In this document: piece by piece, positions 35,448-43,618 of the stretch
Position numbering within the stretch: the first letter of the stretch is position 1
Layout of the letters: each line of letters starts with the position of its first letter
DNA from: Thioclava indica
GTDB lineage: Bacteria; Pseudomonadota; Alphaproteobacteria; Rhodobacterales; Rhodobacteraceae
Reading direction: 5' to 3'
NCBI RefSeq assembly: GCF_000714545.1
Contig: NZ_AUNB01000017.1
Span: 1-59,004, forward strand
DNA length: 59,004 bases
The notes under the pieces: model-generated
What the model saw: the letters and a program-made list of their open reading frames with translations, nothing else
Database searches by the model: none
Told to the model about the DNA's origin: nothing
Position numbers and translations under genes: made by a program

Positions 35448-36320
35448 ATGGTACGCGTCGGGATCAGCGCTTCGGTAACGGTCTGTCTTGCTTTGGCAGT
35501 CGGCGGTTTTTCCTTGCCCGGTGATGGTTTCGCGCAATCGACCCCCGCAGGCCCCTCCGCGCAAGCGCCCGAAACGCACACCGCAACACCCGATTCTCCG
35601 CCCGAAATGAAGCGCCGCGCCTCGCAGGCGATTGTGGGCACGATGGCGGGCAATAGCGCGCCCACCCATAGCCCCGTCGTGGTCGAGCTGTTCACCTCGC
35701 AGGGCTGTTCGTCTTGCCCGCCCGCAGATGCGCTGTTTCAGACCTTTGCCGATCGTGACGACGTGATCGCGCTCGCGCTGCATGTCGATTACTGGGATTA
35801 TCTGGGCTGGAAAGACCCCTTTGGCAAAGCCGAATTCACCGCGCGCCAAAAAGCCTATGCCCGCGCCGCCCGAGAGCGCACCGTTTATACGCCCCAGATG
35901 ATCGTGGGTGGCACAACGGCGCTGATTGGCGTGCAAAAAGACGAGTTGAACGCCGCGATTGCCAAGCAAAGCGGTGAGGCCGAACCGGTTGATCTGAAAA
36001 TCAGCGGCTCGGACGGGAAGTATCAGGTTGTGCTGTCGGCGGATCCGCCGCTCAGCGCGCCTGCCGTGGTGCAGATCGTGCGCTACATGCCCGAGGCGCG
36101 CATCGCCATTCTGCGCGGCGAGAACGCGGGTCAGACGATTGATTACCGCAATATCGTGACCGAATGGCATGCGATTGCAGAATGGGACGGCAAGTCGAAA
36201 ACCCAGATCAAGGTTGATCTGGATGGCGATGATCCGGGCGTTGTGATCGTGCAGGCGGCGCAACCGGGGCAGGGCGTGCCGCTGCCGGGCAAGATCCTGG
36301 CCGCCGGTCGGCTGGACTAA
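35448..36320 (+). CDS. DUF1223 family exported thioredoxin-fold protein
   Basis: The 290-residue precursor has a signal peptide (SASVTVCLALAVGGFSLPGDGFAQ) and a Pro/Thr/Ser linker, then the DUF1223 domain beginning SPVVVELFTSQGCSSCPPADALFQTFA, with C87 and C90 in a CSSC motif like that of thioredoxin-fold proteins. LHVDYWDYLGWKDPFGKAEFTARQKAYARA and VYTPQMIVGGTTALIG are further family blocks. It probably acts as a periplasmic thiol-disulfide protein; its partner is unknown. GGAAGGG precedes the ATG. The frame is open back to 35109, but that overlaps the acnA promoter and start. It converges with the acyltransferase gene 6 bp downstream. Confidence 0.85.
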   Translation: MVRVGISASVTVCLALAVGGFSLPGDGFAQSTPAGPSAQAPETHTATPDSPPEMKRRASQAIVGTMAGNSAPTHSPVVVELFTSQGCSSCPPADALFQTFADRDDVIALALHVDYWDYLGWKDPFGKAEFTARQKAYARAARERTVYTPQMIVGGTTALIGVQKDELNAAIAKQSGEAEPVDLKISGSDGKYQVVLSADPPLSAPAVVQIVRYMPEARIAILRGENAGQTIDYRNIVTEWHAIAEWDGKSKTQIKVDLDGDDPGVVIVQAAQPGQGVPLPGKILAAGRLD

Positions 36321-36326
36321 GCGCGC

Positions 36327-37196
36327 TTATCGCTGCTTCCAGCGGCGATGTATCCAGAACCACTGATCCATATTCTCGCGCACCCGCGCCTCGAGCGCAT
36401 CGTTGAGCGCCTGCGTCATGGTTTCGGCGTCGCTATGGGGAATGGGGGCTTCGACCACAATGCGAAAACTCAGCCCGTCTTTCTGGCGGATCGCATAGAC
36501 CGGAATCAGATCGGCCTTCATCTTGAGCGCCATTTCCGCTGCCGAAAGCGGCGTGCGCGCAGGCTGGCCGAAAAACGTCAGGTCGGCCCCGCGTTTGAAA
36601 TATTGATCAAAGCCGAAAGCGACCATCCCGCCATCGCGCAGGAATTTCATCATCTCGGCCAGACCGCGTCGCGAGCGCGAAAACAGCGGCTCGGCAATCG
36701 CGGAAATTGCGGCGACATATTGCTCGTTAAAGGCGGCGTTGTTCATCGGGCGATAGATCGCGCCCACGCGGTAGCCCCGCGCCGATAGCGCCGCGCGCCA
36801 CGCGTCGTAATTGCCAAAATGCCCGACCGCCAGAACCACCGGGCGACCCTCGGTATGGGCCAGCGCCAGCGCCTCGGCACCGGGGCCTTCGATGGGCAGG
36901 TCGCGCACGCGCGCCAGAAATTCCTCGCCCGAATAAATCTCGGCCAGCACCCGGCCAAGCCGGTCAGGCACCGCGCGTTCAAGGCGTTTGACCTCAGCCT
37001 CGGGCAGATCGGGGCAGGTCAGCGCAAGGTTTTCGCGCACCCGGCGGGTAAAGCCCAGCAAGGGGGCGGCGCGCGACACCAGACGCCCGGCCAGCGGAAT
37101 ACGCCGCTCATAGGGCAGCATTTGCACCAGCTTCATCACCGTTACGAAAACGGCGTTGGACAGGCGATCTGAAAGGGAAGGCGTGTCGTTTTTCAT
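36327..37196 (-). CDS. LpxL/HtrB-family lysophospholipid or lipid A acyltransferase
   Basis: The 289-residue enzyme belongs to the family that adds secondary acyl chains to lipid A. The H-X4-D catalytic motif is H126-FGNY-D131 in VVLAVGHFGNYDAWRAAL, followed by AIYRPMNNAAFNEQYV, SRSRRGLAEMMKFLRDGGMVAFGFDQYFKRGADLTFFGQPARTPLSAAEMALKMKADLIPVYAIR and the C-terminal YQWxHRR-like MDQWFWIHRRWK. A hydrophobic N-terminal stretch may bind it to the inner membrane. It is the last gene of the tkt-EamA-acyltransferase unit and overlaps the EamA gene by 4 bp. Whether the acceptor is lipid A or another lipid is not clear. Confidence 0.9.
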   Translation of the reverse strand: MKNDTPSLSDRLSNAVFVTVMKLVQMLPYERRIPLAGRLVSRAAPLLGFTRRVRENLALTCPDLPEAEVKRLERAVPDRLGRVLAEIYSGEEFLARVRDLPIEGPGAEALALAHTEGRPVVLAVGHFGNYDAWRAALSARGYRVGAIYRPMNNAAFNEQYVAAISAIAEPLFSRSRRGLAEMMKFLRDGGMVAFGFDQYFKRGADLTFFGQPARTPLSAAEMALKMKADLIPVYAIRQKDGLSFRIVVEAPIPHSDAETMTQALNDALEARVRENMDQWFWIHRRWKQR

Positions 37197-38125
37197 CGCG
37201 GGCTGACTGTTGAAAGGCGCGCCGCGCGGCGCTCACGCGACCAGACATAAAGCCCCGCGCCGATGATCACAAGCGCCCCGAGGATCGTCGCGCCATCGGG
37301 AAGCTGGTCAAACATCAGCCAGCCCCAGAACGAGGCAAAGATCAGCCCCGAATAGCCAAAGGGGGCCAAGGTGCCCGCCTCGCCCAGTGAAAACGCGCGG
37401 ATCAGCAGGAACTGGCTCAGGCTGCCCGCAAGGCCAAGGGCAACGAAAATCCACAGATCGGCCAGCGCGATGGGTTGCCAAAAGAACGGCAGCGCCAGCG
37501 ATGACAGCACCAGCCCGACGCCCGAGGACCAAAGCTGCGAGGTCGCCGCACTATCCCCGCGCACCTTCCGCGTCAGCAAAATGGCACCTGCAAAGCTGAA
37601 CGCTGTCGCCAGCGCCAGCAGGGCTGCGGGGTGAAACATACCCGTGCCGGGGCGCAGAATGATCATCGCGCCTACAAAGGCCGCAGCGATGCCAAAGATA
37701 CGATGCACGCCCAGCCGCTCACCCAAGAACAGCGCCGCGCCCAGCGTCACGATTACCGGATTGAGATCGCCCAAGGCGGTGGCCTGCGCCAAGCCGATAT
37801 AGCGCAGCGCGAAAAAGAAGGCGACAATCGCGCCCATCTGGAACAGCGCGCGCCCGGCCTGCAAACCGGGCTGTCGGGTGCGCAACCGGCGCGGCACCGA
37901 GCGCCCGAAAATCGCCCCCAACACCAGCGCATTCACCGCGAACCGCGCCCAGACGATCAGCAGCGGATGATAGCCCTGACCCAGCAGCTTGGCGAAGGCA
38001 TCCATCAGGGTCAGCATGGAAAACGCGCCCAGCATGAAGACCACCGCCAGACCGGGCCGGTCGGGATGAAAAGAGGGGGCCACGGCGGGCCCCCTCGCAA
38101 TAGTCTTGGTGGTGGGCTGCGCCAT
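37193..38125 (-). CDS. EamA-family (DMT) transporter
   Basis: The 310-residue protein has ten membrane helices in two EamA repeats: the first begins GLAVVFMLGAFSMLTLMDAFAKLL (about 25-48) and holds RALFQMGAIVAFFFALRYIGLAQATALGDLNPVIVTLGAALFLGERLG, and the second begins with ALLALATAFSFAGAILLTRK. The substrate is not predictable; members export amino acids or other metabolites. Its start overlaps the transketolase stop by 1 bp and its end overlaps the acyltransferase start by 4 bp, so it is translated with them. A basic C-terminus (WSRERRAARLSTVSPR) faces the cytoplasm. Confidence 0.9.
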   Translation of the reverse strand: MAQPTTKTIARGPAVAPSFHPDRPGLAVVFMLGAFSMLTLMDAFAKLLGQGYHPLLIVWARFAVNALVLGAIFGRSVPRRLRTRQPGLQAGRALFQMGAIVAFFFALRYIGLAQATALGDLNPVIVTLGAALFLGERLGVHRIFGIAAAFVGAMIILRPGTGMFHPAALLALATAFSFAGAILLTRKVRGDSAATSQLWSSGVGLVLSSLALPFFWQPIALADLWIFVALGLAGSLSQFLLIRAFSLGEAGTLAPFGYSGLIFASFWGWLMFDQLPDGATILGALVIIGAGLYVWSRERRAARLSTVSPR

Positions 38126-40143
38126 CAGAGGAGGGCTTTGACCTTGTCGGCCACGGCCTCGGGGGTGATGCCGAACTTTTCATATAGCTCGGGCGCGGGG
38201 GCAGAGGCGCCAAAGCGATCCATGCCGACAAACCCGGCCTTGGCCTCGCGGCCCCGCTCGCCCAGAAGCCAGCGATCCCAAGGTTGACGCACGGCGGCCT
38301 CAACGGCGACACGCACCGAATTGGGCGGCAGGACGCGCTTGCGGTAGCTTTCGTCTTGGGCGGCGAACAGCTCCATGCAGGGCATCGACACGACCCGCGT
38401 GCCAATCGCTTGGGCTTGCAGAATTTCGCGGGCCTTCAGCGCGATTTCCACTTCGGAACCCGTCGCCATCAGGATCGCCTGACGCTTGCCATCGGCCTCG
38501 GCGATGACATAAGCGCCTTTTGCCGTGAGGTTCTGCGGTTTGTATTCGGTGCGTAGCGTGGGCAGCCCCTGCCGGCTCAGCGCCAGAATCGAGGGCGTGC
38601 CCTCTTGGCTCATCGCGATTTCCCACGCCTCGGCGGTCTCCACCACATCGGCGGGGCGGAAGGTCAGCGTGTTGGGCGTGGCGCGGCAGATTGCGAGATG
38701 CTCGACGGGCTGGTGGGTCGGGCCATCTTCGCCCAGACCGATGCTGTCATGGGTCATGACGTAAACGGTGGGCACTTTCATCAGCGCAGACAGGCGCATC
38801 GCGCCGCGCGCGTAATCGGTGAAGCAGAAGAACGTCCCGCCATAGGCGCGCACGCCGCCATGCAGGAACAGCCCGTTCATCGCCGCCGCCATACCGTGTT
38901 CACGGATGCCGTAATTGATGTAGCGGCCCTTGCGGTTCTCAGGGTTGAAAACCGACATTTCCTTGGATTTTGTCAGGTTCGAGCCGGTCAGATCCGCCGA
39001 GCCGCCCAGCGTTTCGGGGCAGATCGGGTTGATCACGTTCAGCACCATTTCGCTGGCCTTGCGGGTGGCGACTTTGGGGGCGGTCTCGGCCTGCTCTTTC
39101 TTGAACTTGCGGATCGCGCCGACCAGTTTTTTCGACACCGTGCCGGTCATGATGCGGGTAAACTCGCCGCGCTTGCTGTCGGAAAGGGCTGCAAACCGCT
39201 CTTCCCATTCGGCGCGCTCGGTAGCTCCCCGGCTGCCAATCGCTTCCCAAGCCGATTTGACGTCGGCGGGGATCTCAAACGGGCCGTGATCCCAGCCGTA
39301 AATCGCCTTGGTGCGCGCGATTTCCTCATCGCCAAGGGGCGCGCCGTGTGCGGCGTAGCTGTCGGATTTATTGGGCGCGCCAAAGCCGATGATGGTTTTG
39401 CAATCCACCAGAACCGGACCTTTGGCTTGCTTGGCTTCCGTTAGCGCACGGTCGATATCGTCGGGATCATGGCCATCGCAATGCAGAACCGTCCAGCCCG
39501 AGGCGGCAAAGCGCGCGCGCTGATCGGTTTTGTCCGAAATCGAGACACGCCCGTCGATGGTGATGTCATTGTTGTCCCACAGCACGATCAGGTTGCTCAG
39601 CTCTTGCATGCCGGCAAGACCGATTGCCTCTTGGGAAATCCCCTCCATCAGGCAGCCATCGCCAACGATGACCCAAGTGCGGTGATCGACCAGCTTCTTG
39701 CCCCAATGCGCACGCAGCGATTCTTCGGCAATTGCCATGCCCACAGCGGTCGCAATGCCCTGACCCAGCGGGCCGGTGGTGGTTTCCACCGCATCAAGCA
39801 GGAAGTTTTCCGGGTGGCCCGCTGTCAGCGCGCCCATCTGGCGGAAATTCTTGATCTGCTCGAGCGTGACCTGTTCGTCGCCTGCCAGATGCAGCAGCGA
39901 ATAGACCAGCATCGAGGCATGGCCCGCCGACAGCACAAAGCGGTCGCGATCGGCCCATTTCGGGGCGGAAGCGTCAAACTTCAGGTGCTTGGAAAACAGC
40001 ACGGTGGCCACATCGGCCAGCCCCATCGGCGCGCCGGGATGCCCGGAATTGGCGGCTTGCACCGCATCCATCGTCAGCGCGCGGATCGCTGAGGCCAGTT
40101 TCCAGTGTTCGGGATGGGCCTTGCGCAGCTCTTCGATTTCCAT
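38125..40143 (-). CDS. tkt: Transketolase
   Basis: The 672-residue enzyme moves two-carbon units between sugar phosphates in the pentose phosphate pathway and the Calvin cycle. It has the TPP-binding motif [16 protein letters not shown] with NND ([11 protein letters not shown]), an N-terminal [20 protein letters not shown] with the catalytic His, [32 protein letters not shown], and the pyrimidine-domain [19 protein letters not shown] and [20 protein letters not shown]. Length and order are normal. No Calvin-cycle genes are nearby, so it is probably the housekeeping copy. It leads an overlapping unit with the EamA transporter and the acyltransferase. GGAAC precedes the ATG. Confidence 0.97.
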   Translation of the reverse strand: MEIEELRKAHPEHWKLASAIRALTMDAVQAANSGHPGAPMGLADVATVLFSKHLKFDASAPKWADRDRFVLSAGHASMLVYSLLHLAGDEQVTLEQIKNFRQMGALTAGHPENFLLDAVETTTGPLGQGIATAVGMAIAEESLRAHWGKKLVDHRTWVIVGDGCLMEGISQEAIGLAGMQELSNLIVLWDNNDITIDGRVSISDKTDQRARFAASGWTVLHCDGHDPDDIDRALTEAKQAKGPVLVDCKTIIGFGAPNKSDSYAAHGAPLGDEEIARTKAIYGWDHGPFEIPADVKSAWEAIGSRGATERAEWEERFAALSDSKRGEFTRIMTGTVSKKLVGAIRKFKKEQAETAPKVATRKASEMVLNVINPICPETLGGSADLTGSNLTKSKEMSVFNPENRKGRYINYGIREHGMAAAMNGLFLHGGVRAYGGTFFCFTDYARGAMRLSALMKVPTVYVMTHDSIGLGEDGPTHQPVEHLAICRATPNTLTFRPADVVETAEAWEIAMSQEGTPSILALSRQGLPTLRTEYKPQNLTAKGAYVIAEADGKRQAILMATGSEVEIALKAREILQAQAIGTRVVSMPCMELFAAQDESYRKRVLPPNSVRVAVEAAVRQPWDRWLLGERGREAKAGFVGMDRFGASAPAPELYEKFGITPEAVADKVKALL

Positions 40144-40339
40144 GGCGGTTCCTTTCAGGCAACTGAGGGGCGTTTGCGCCCTCTGATAGCAGGGATCGGG
40201 GCAAGATCAAGCTTGGCCCCCAAGTGCTTGAGGCAAAAGGGTGGGCTTGGATCACGCAACAGGGTTAAACTGTGCGAAATCCTGCCCTCGAATGCGATTC
40301 GGGACAAAAGCGGGACAGCAGACCGATGAGGAGGCGCGT

Positions 40340-40933
40340 ATGAGCGAGATTGCCGAATACGAACGCCGCATCTCTTTTGCGCTCGAACGGATCGGGCGCG
40401 GGGTTGAGGTGCTGGCGCAAAAACGGGCGACACCGCCCGAGCCAGAGGCTGCGTTTGAGCCCGATTCCACGCCGCCCGAAGCCGAGATCGAGATGCCGCA
40501 AGAGGCGCCGGTAGAGGGTGCTGAACCAGTTGCGCCTGCTGATCCGGTTGCGCCGAATGCCGAGGTCGCGCAGCTACAAGCCGCGCTTGACGCCGAGCGC
40601 GAGGCCAATGCGCAACTCTCCGAGCGCGTACGTGCGATCCGCGAGAAACAGGACACCACGCTGAACGCGATGGAGCGCAAATACGGGGCCGCCGTGCGCG
40701 CCCAAGAGGCTGCGTTCAAAGAGGTGGCCGCGCTGAAGGCTGCAAACTCCGCGCTGATCGCGTCCAATCGCAAGCTGATGGATGAGGGCGTGGCGTTTTC
40801 CGAGGAGGGGTTGATGGCCGAGTTGACCGCCTTGCGCGCCGCGCGTGCGAGCGAAATCAATGAGTTGGGCGATATCCTTGACGGGCTCGCCCCGATCCTC
40901 GCGCCGGATGAAGAGGAGTCGCACGATGCCTGA
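40340..40933 (+). CDS. Coiled-coil protein upstream of ZapA
   Basis: The 197-residue soluble protein begins with a helical MSEIAEYERRISFALERIGRGVEVLAQKR, then a Pro/Glu/Ala linker (about 31-75), and then a long coiled coil (about 77-145, AEVAQLQAALDAEREANAQLSERVRAIREKQDTTLNAMERKYGAAVRAQEAAFKEVAALKAAN). It ends ALRAARASEINELGDILDGLAPILAPDEEE. I do not recognise a named family. GAGGAGG precedes the ATG, and its stop overlaps the zapA start by 8 bp. Coupling to ZapA suggests a role with the Z ring, but this is inference. Fully acidic C-terminus. Confidence 0.8.
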   Translation: MSEIAEYERRISFALERIGRGVEVLAQKRATPPEPEAAFEPDSTPPEAEIEMPQEAPVEGAEPVAPADPVAPNAEVAQLQAALDAEREANAQLSERVRAIREKQDTTLNAMERKYGAAVRAQEAAFKEVAALKAANSALIASNRKLMDEGVAFSEEGLMAELTALRAARASEINELGDILDGLAPILAPDEEESHDA

Positions 40934-41303
40934 TCTGACCATTTCTATCGGGGGCCGCGATTTTCAGGTGGCCTGCCAGCAAGGCGAAGAGCATTTCCTG
41001 CGCACCGCCGCCTTGATGCTGAATAACGAGGCGCAGGTGCTGCTGGGCCAGATCGGGCGGATGCCCGAGACGCGAATGTTGCTGATGGCGGGGCTGATGC
41101 TGGCCGATAAGGCGGCGGGGATCGAGGATCAGCTGCGCGAGGCGCAAAACAAGGCGGGCGAGTTGCAAGCCAAGATCGACGAGTTGCAGTCCAATCCTGC
41201 GCAGGTCGAAGTGGCGGTGGTGCCCTCGGAAGTGACCGACTCGCTGGCCGAGATCGCCGCGCGCGCCGAGGCTATGGCTGATCGCGTCGAGGAGCAGGTA
41301 TGA
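40926..41303 (+). CDS. zapA: Cell division protein ZapA
   Basis: ZapA stabilises FtsZ filaments at mid-cell. The 125-residue product begins MPDLTISIGGRDFQVACQQGEEHFLRTAALMLNNEAQVLLGQIGRMPETRMLLMAGLMLADKAAG and then a coiled coil (IEDQLREAQNKAGELQAKIDELQ), the normal ZapA plan. The ATG at 40926 is within the end of the upstream gene. It overlaps the next gene start by 4 bp. The family is short and divergent, so I rate this slightly below certainty. Confidence 0.85.
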   Translation: MPDLTISIGGRDFQVACQQGEEHFLRTAALMLNNEAQVLLGQIGRMPETRMLLMAGLMLADKAAGIEDQLREAQNKAGELQAKIDELQSNPAQVEVAVVPSEVTDSLAEIAARAEAMADRVEEQV

Positions 41304-41698
41304 GGGCCGCCGCTTTTGCGATCGGCCTGCTGCTGGCCGCGCCTGTTTTTGCCCAAGATACACCGTCCGCGCCAGCTCCCGCGCCCGAGCGACTGGCTCC
41401 GCTCACCAATTCCTCGGCCGCAGATGGCGTGATCACCCGCATCTATAGTTGCGAGCGCGGTGCACGTGTGCCTGCAGCCTATCTCAACGACAGCAACCCG
41501 CAGCGCGTCGTGCTGATGCTTGAGGGGCGGATGGTCGTGATGAGCCATATCCGCTCGGCAGATGGTGCGAAATACGCCGAGGATGGCGAAGGCGAGGCGG
41601 GCTATGTCTGGTGGACCAAAGGCTCTGGCGCGACGCTGGCCTGGATCTCTGAGGACGGCGAGTCCCAAAGCCTGCTAAGCGGGTGCCAGGAGGAGTGA
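41300..41698 (+). CDS. MliC-type secreted C-type lysozyme inhibitor
   Basis: The 132-residue precursor has a signal peptide (MRAAAFAIGLLLAAPVFAQ), a Pro/Ala-rich linker and a small beta domain with ITRIYSCERGARVPAAYLN, VVLMLEGRMVVMSHIRSADGAKYAED and GYVWWTKGSGATLAWIS, the blocks of the MliC/PliC fold; two Cys (in YSCE and SGCQE) would form the conserved disulfide. Such proteins protect periplasmic peptidoglycan from host C-type lysozyme; no lipobox is present, so it should be soluble in the periplasm. It overlaps zapA by 4 bp. Confidence 0.8.
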   Translation: MRAAAFAIGLLLAAPVFAQDTPSAPAPAPERLAPLTNSSAADGVITRIYSCERGARVPAAYLNDSNPQRVVLMLEGRMVVMSHIRSADGAKYAEDGEGEAGYVWWTKGSGATLAWISEDGESQSLLSGCQEE

Positions 41699-41705
41699 GC
41701 CACGG

Positions 41706-41726
41706 TCCGCGCGCAAAGCGCGCGGA
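41706..41726. repeat. Perfect hairpin, 9-bp arms
   Basis: TCCGCGCGC and GCGCGCGGA flank AAA, 8 bp after the stop of the MliC gene. No T-run follows. It sits directly against the next hairpin and may end the zapA operon transcript in a factor-dependent way. Confidence 0.8.
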
Positions 41727-41751
41727 TTGAACGCTCCAGTGGAGCGTTCAA
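41727..41751. repeat. Perfect hairpin, 11-bp arms with AGT loop
   Basis: TTGAACGCTCC (41727-41737) and GGAGCGTTCAA (41741-41751) form an exact inverted repeat with a 3-nt loop. It directly follows the previous hairpin. Such ACGCTCC...GGAGCGT elements may be a dispersed intergenic family, but I found no other copy in this window. Confidence 0.85.
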
Positions 41752-41752
41752 A

Positions 41753-41912
41753 GTGGCGAACGCCCGAAGCGCAAGCGCAGGGCAGCCGGTGAGTGGCGAA
41801 CGCCCGAAGCGCAAGCGCAGGGCAGCCGGTGAGTGGCGAACGCCCGAAGCGCAAGCGCAGGGCAGCCGCTTAGGTGCGAACGCCCGAAGCGCTAGCACAG
41901 GGCTGGCGCGGG
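41753..41912. repeat. 40-bp tandem repeat, three close copies and one degenerate
   Basis: Copies begin at 41753, 41793, 41833 and 41873. The unit starts GTGGCGAACGCCCGAAGCGC and ends CAGCCGGTGA; the first two copies are identical, the third differs at its last few bases and the fourth is degenerate. The period is not a multiple of three, so the open frame through the array (41753-41995) is unlikely to be a gene. Confidence 0.95.
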
Positions 41913-41956
41913 TTGTGAGCGCGCTCTTTTCTGATAAGGGTTGCGATTACTCGCAC

Positions 41957-41996
41957 CTGCCGGAGCCTCCGGCGGGAGTATTTTCAGCTAGATGAA
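41957..41996. repeat. REP-like intergenic element (CCTCCGGCGGGAGTATTTT type)
   Basis: GCCGGAGCCTCCGGCGGGAG followed by TATTTTCAGCTAGATGAAAT. The GCCGGAG/CTCCGGC dyad followed by an A/T-rich tail and AGATGAA resembles a short element that I recall as frequent between genes of Rhodobacteraceae. It may act as a transcript terminator for the convergent zapA and purF units. A search of the whole genome for this string would settle its copy number. Confidence 0.55.
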
Positions 41997-42032
41997 ATGC
42001 GACACTTCTAAAAGTCTAGCGCGATGAAAGCC

Positions 42033-43511
42033 TTACTCGGCGGCTTTCATCTCGAAACCCTTCTCGATCTGATCCGTAGGTGTCACCGGATATTCGCCCG
42101 AGAAGCAGGCATCGCAATATTGCGGGCAGGAATTATTGCGCCCGCCAGATTCGCCCACGGCGCGGTAAAGCCCGTCGAGCGAGATGAATTTGAGCGAATC
42201 CACGCCGACCCATTCGCGCATCTCTTCCTCGGTCATTTGGGCGGCCAACAGTTTGTCGCGATTGGGCGTATCGACGCCGTAGAAACAGGGCCAGGCCGTG
42301 GGCGGAGAGGCGATGCGGAAATGCACCTCTTTTGCGCCCGCATCCAGAATCATGTCCTTGATCTTGCGCGAGGTGGTGCCGCGCACGACGGAGTCGTCGA
42401 CCAAGATCACCCGCTTGCCCTTGATCAGCGCCTTGTTGACGTTGAGCTTGAGGCGCACGCCCATGTTGCGGATCTGCTCGGTCGGCTCGATGAAAGTGCG
42501 GCCCATATATTGGTTGCGCGTGATGCCGAGGGCAAAGGGGATGCCGCTTTCGTGGGAAAACCCAATGGCTGCGGGGGTGCCGCTATCGGGCACCGGGCAG
42601 ACCAGATCGGCATCAACGGGGGCCTCGCGGGCCAGTTCGACGCCGATATCGTGGCGCGTTTCGTAGATCGAGCGGCCGCCGATGATGGAATCGGGGCGCG
42701 AGAAATAGACATGTTCAAAGATGCAGAACCGTCCGGTAGACGGGCCGAAGGGACGGGAACTGTCGACGCGGCCGTCTTGAATGACGACCATTTCGCCCGG
42801 TTCGATCTCGCGCACGAACTCGGCGCCGATGATATCAAGCGCGCAGGTTTCCGAGGACAGGACATAGCCGCTCTCGCCGACTTTCCCCAGCACCAGCGGG
42901 CGCACGCCCAGCGGGTCGCGCACGCCGATCAGCTTGGTGCGCGTCATCGCGACGATGGAAAACGCGCCCTCAACCCGGCGCAGCGCATCTGCGATGCGGT
43001 CGGCATGTTTGCGCTGGATCGAACGCGCCATCAGGTGGATGATGCACTCGCTGTCTGAACTGGACTGAAAGATCGCGCCGCGTTCGATCAGCTCAAGGCG
43101 CAGCGAGTCGGCATTGGTCAGGTTGCCGTTATGGGCCACCGCGCAGCCGCCCATCGAGAACTCGCCAAAGAAGGGTTGGATGTCGCGGATCACAGCGCCT
43201 TTTGAACCCGCAGTGGAGTAGCGCACATGGCCGATGGCGACATCGCCGGGCAGCGTTTCCATCAGGCTCGATTTGGTGAAATTGTCGCGCACATAGCCGA
43301 AACGGTGCGCCGAGTTGAACCCGGTAGCCGCGTCATGGGCGACGATGCCGCCTGCCTCCTGGCCGCGATGTTGCAGCGCGTGCAGGCCGAGGGCGACGAA
43401 ATTGGCCGCATCAGCGACCCCGACAACGCCGTAAACGCCGCATTCCTCGCGCAGCTTGTCGTCGTCGAAAGGATCGGCGTAATGGGTCTTGGCGGGTGCG
43501 GTGCAGGGCAT
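42033..43511 (-). CDS. purF: Amidophosphoribosyltransferase PurF
   Basis: PurF catalyses the first step of purine synthesis, PRPP plus glutamine to phosphoribosylamine. The 492-residue precursor has a 23-residue propeptide and the catalytic Cys24 in REECGVYGVVG, so it is matured by cleavage before Cys as in Bacillus subtilis. Glutaminase block: ALQHRGQEAGGI and IGHVRYSTAG; phosphoribosyltransferase PRPP loop: VILVDDSVVRGTTSRKI. Cys in DADLVCPVPDSG, AWPCFYGVD and NNSCPQYCDACFSGEYP are the ligands of a [4Fe-4S] cluster. It lies 107 bp downstream of cvpA, a common arrangement, with a hairpin between them. Confidence 0.98.
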   Translation of the reverse strand: MPCTAPAKTHYADPFDDDKLREECGVYGVVGVADAANFVALGLHALQHRGQEAGGIVAHDAATGFNSAHRFGYVRDNFTKSSLMETLPGDVAIGHVRYSTAGSKGAVIRDIQPFFGEFSMGGCAVAHNGNLTNADSLRLELIERGAIFQSSSDSECIIHLMARSIQRKHADRIADALRRVEGAFSIVAMTRTKLIGVRDPLGVRPLVLGKVGESGYVLSSETCALDIIGAEFVREIEPGEMVVIQDGRVDSSRPFGPSTGRFCIFEHVYFSRPDSIIGGRSIYETRHDIGVELAREAPVDADLVCPVPDSGTPAAIGFSHESGIPFALGITRNQYMGRTFIEPTEQIRNMGVRLKLNVNKALIKGKRVILVDDSVVRGTTSRKIKDMILDAGAKEVHFRIASPPTAWPCFYGVDTPNRDKLLAAQMTEEEMREWVGVDSLKFISLDGLYRAVGESGGRNNSCPQYCDACFSGEYPVTPTDQIEKGFEMKAAE

Positions 43512-43565
43512 GGCAGCAGCTCCGATGAACGCGAAAGGGTAGGGCGTTGAGGCCCGTTTAATGCG

Positions 43566-43592
43566 AAACGCGAGAGGTGTTAACCCCTCGCG
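43566..43592 (-). terminator. Attenuator-like hairpin between cvpA and purF
   Basis: On the reverse strand CGCGAGGGG and CCTCTCGCG (plus 43584-43592 and 43569-43577) pair over nine positions with one wobble, 6-nt loop, followed only by TTTCGC. It lies 27 bp after the cvpA stop and 55 bp before the purF start. The short T-run suggests partial termination or an attenuator. Confidence 0.55.
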
Positions 43593-43618
43593 CTATCAAA
43601 ACCGTGATTCAGGCACCC

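Noticed and set aside
41753-41912. CRISPR array
   Set aside because: The copies are contiguous without spacers; it is a simple tandem repeat.
41753-41995. Open frame through the tandem repeat array
   Set aside because: The 40-bp period shifts frame each unit, so the translation is not a repeat protein; no ribosome-binding site.
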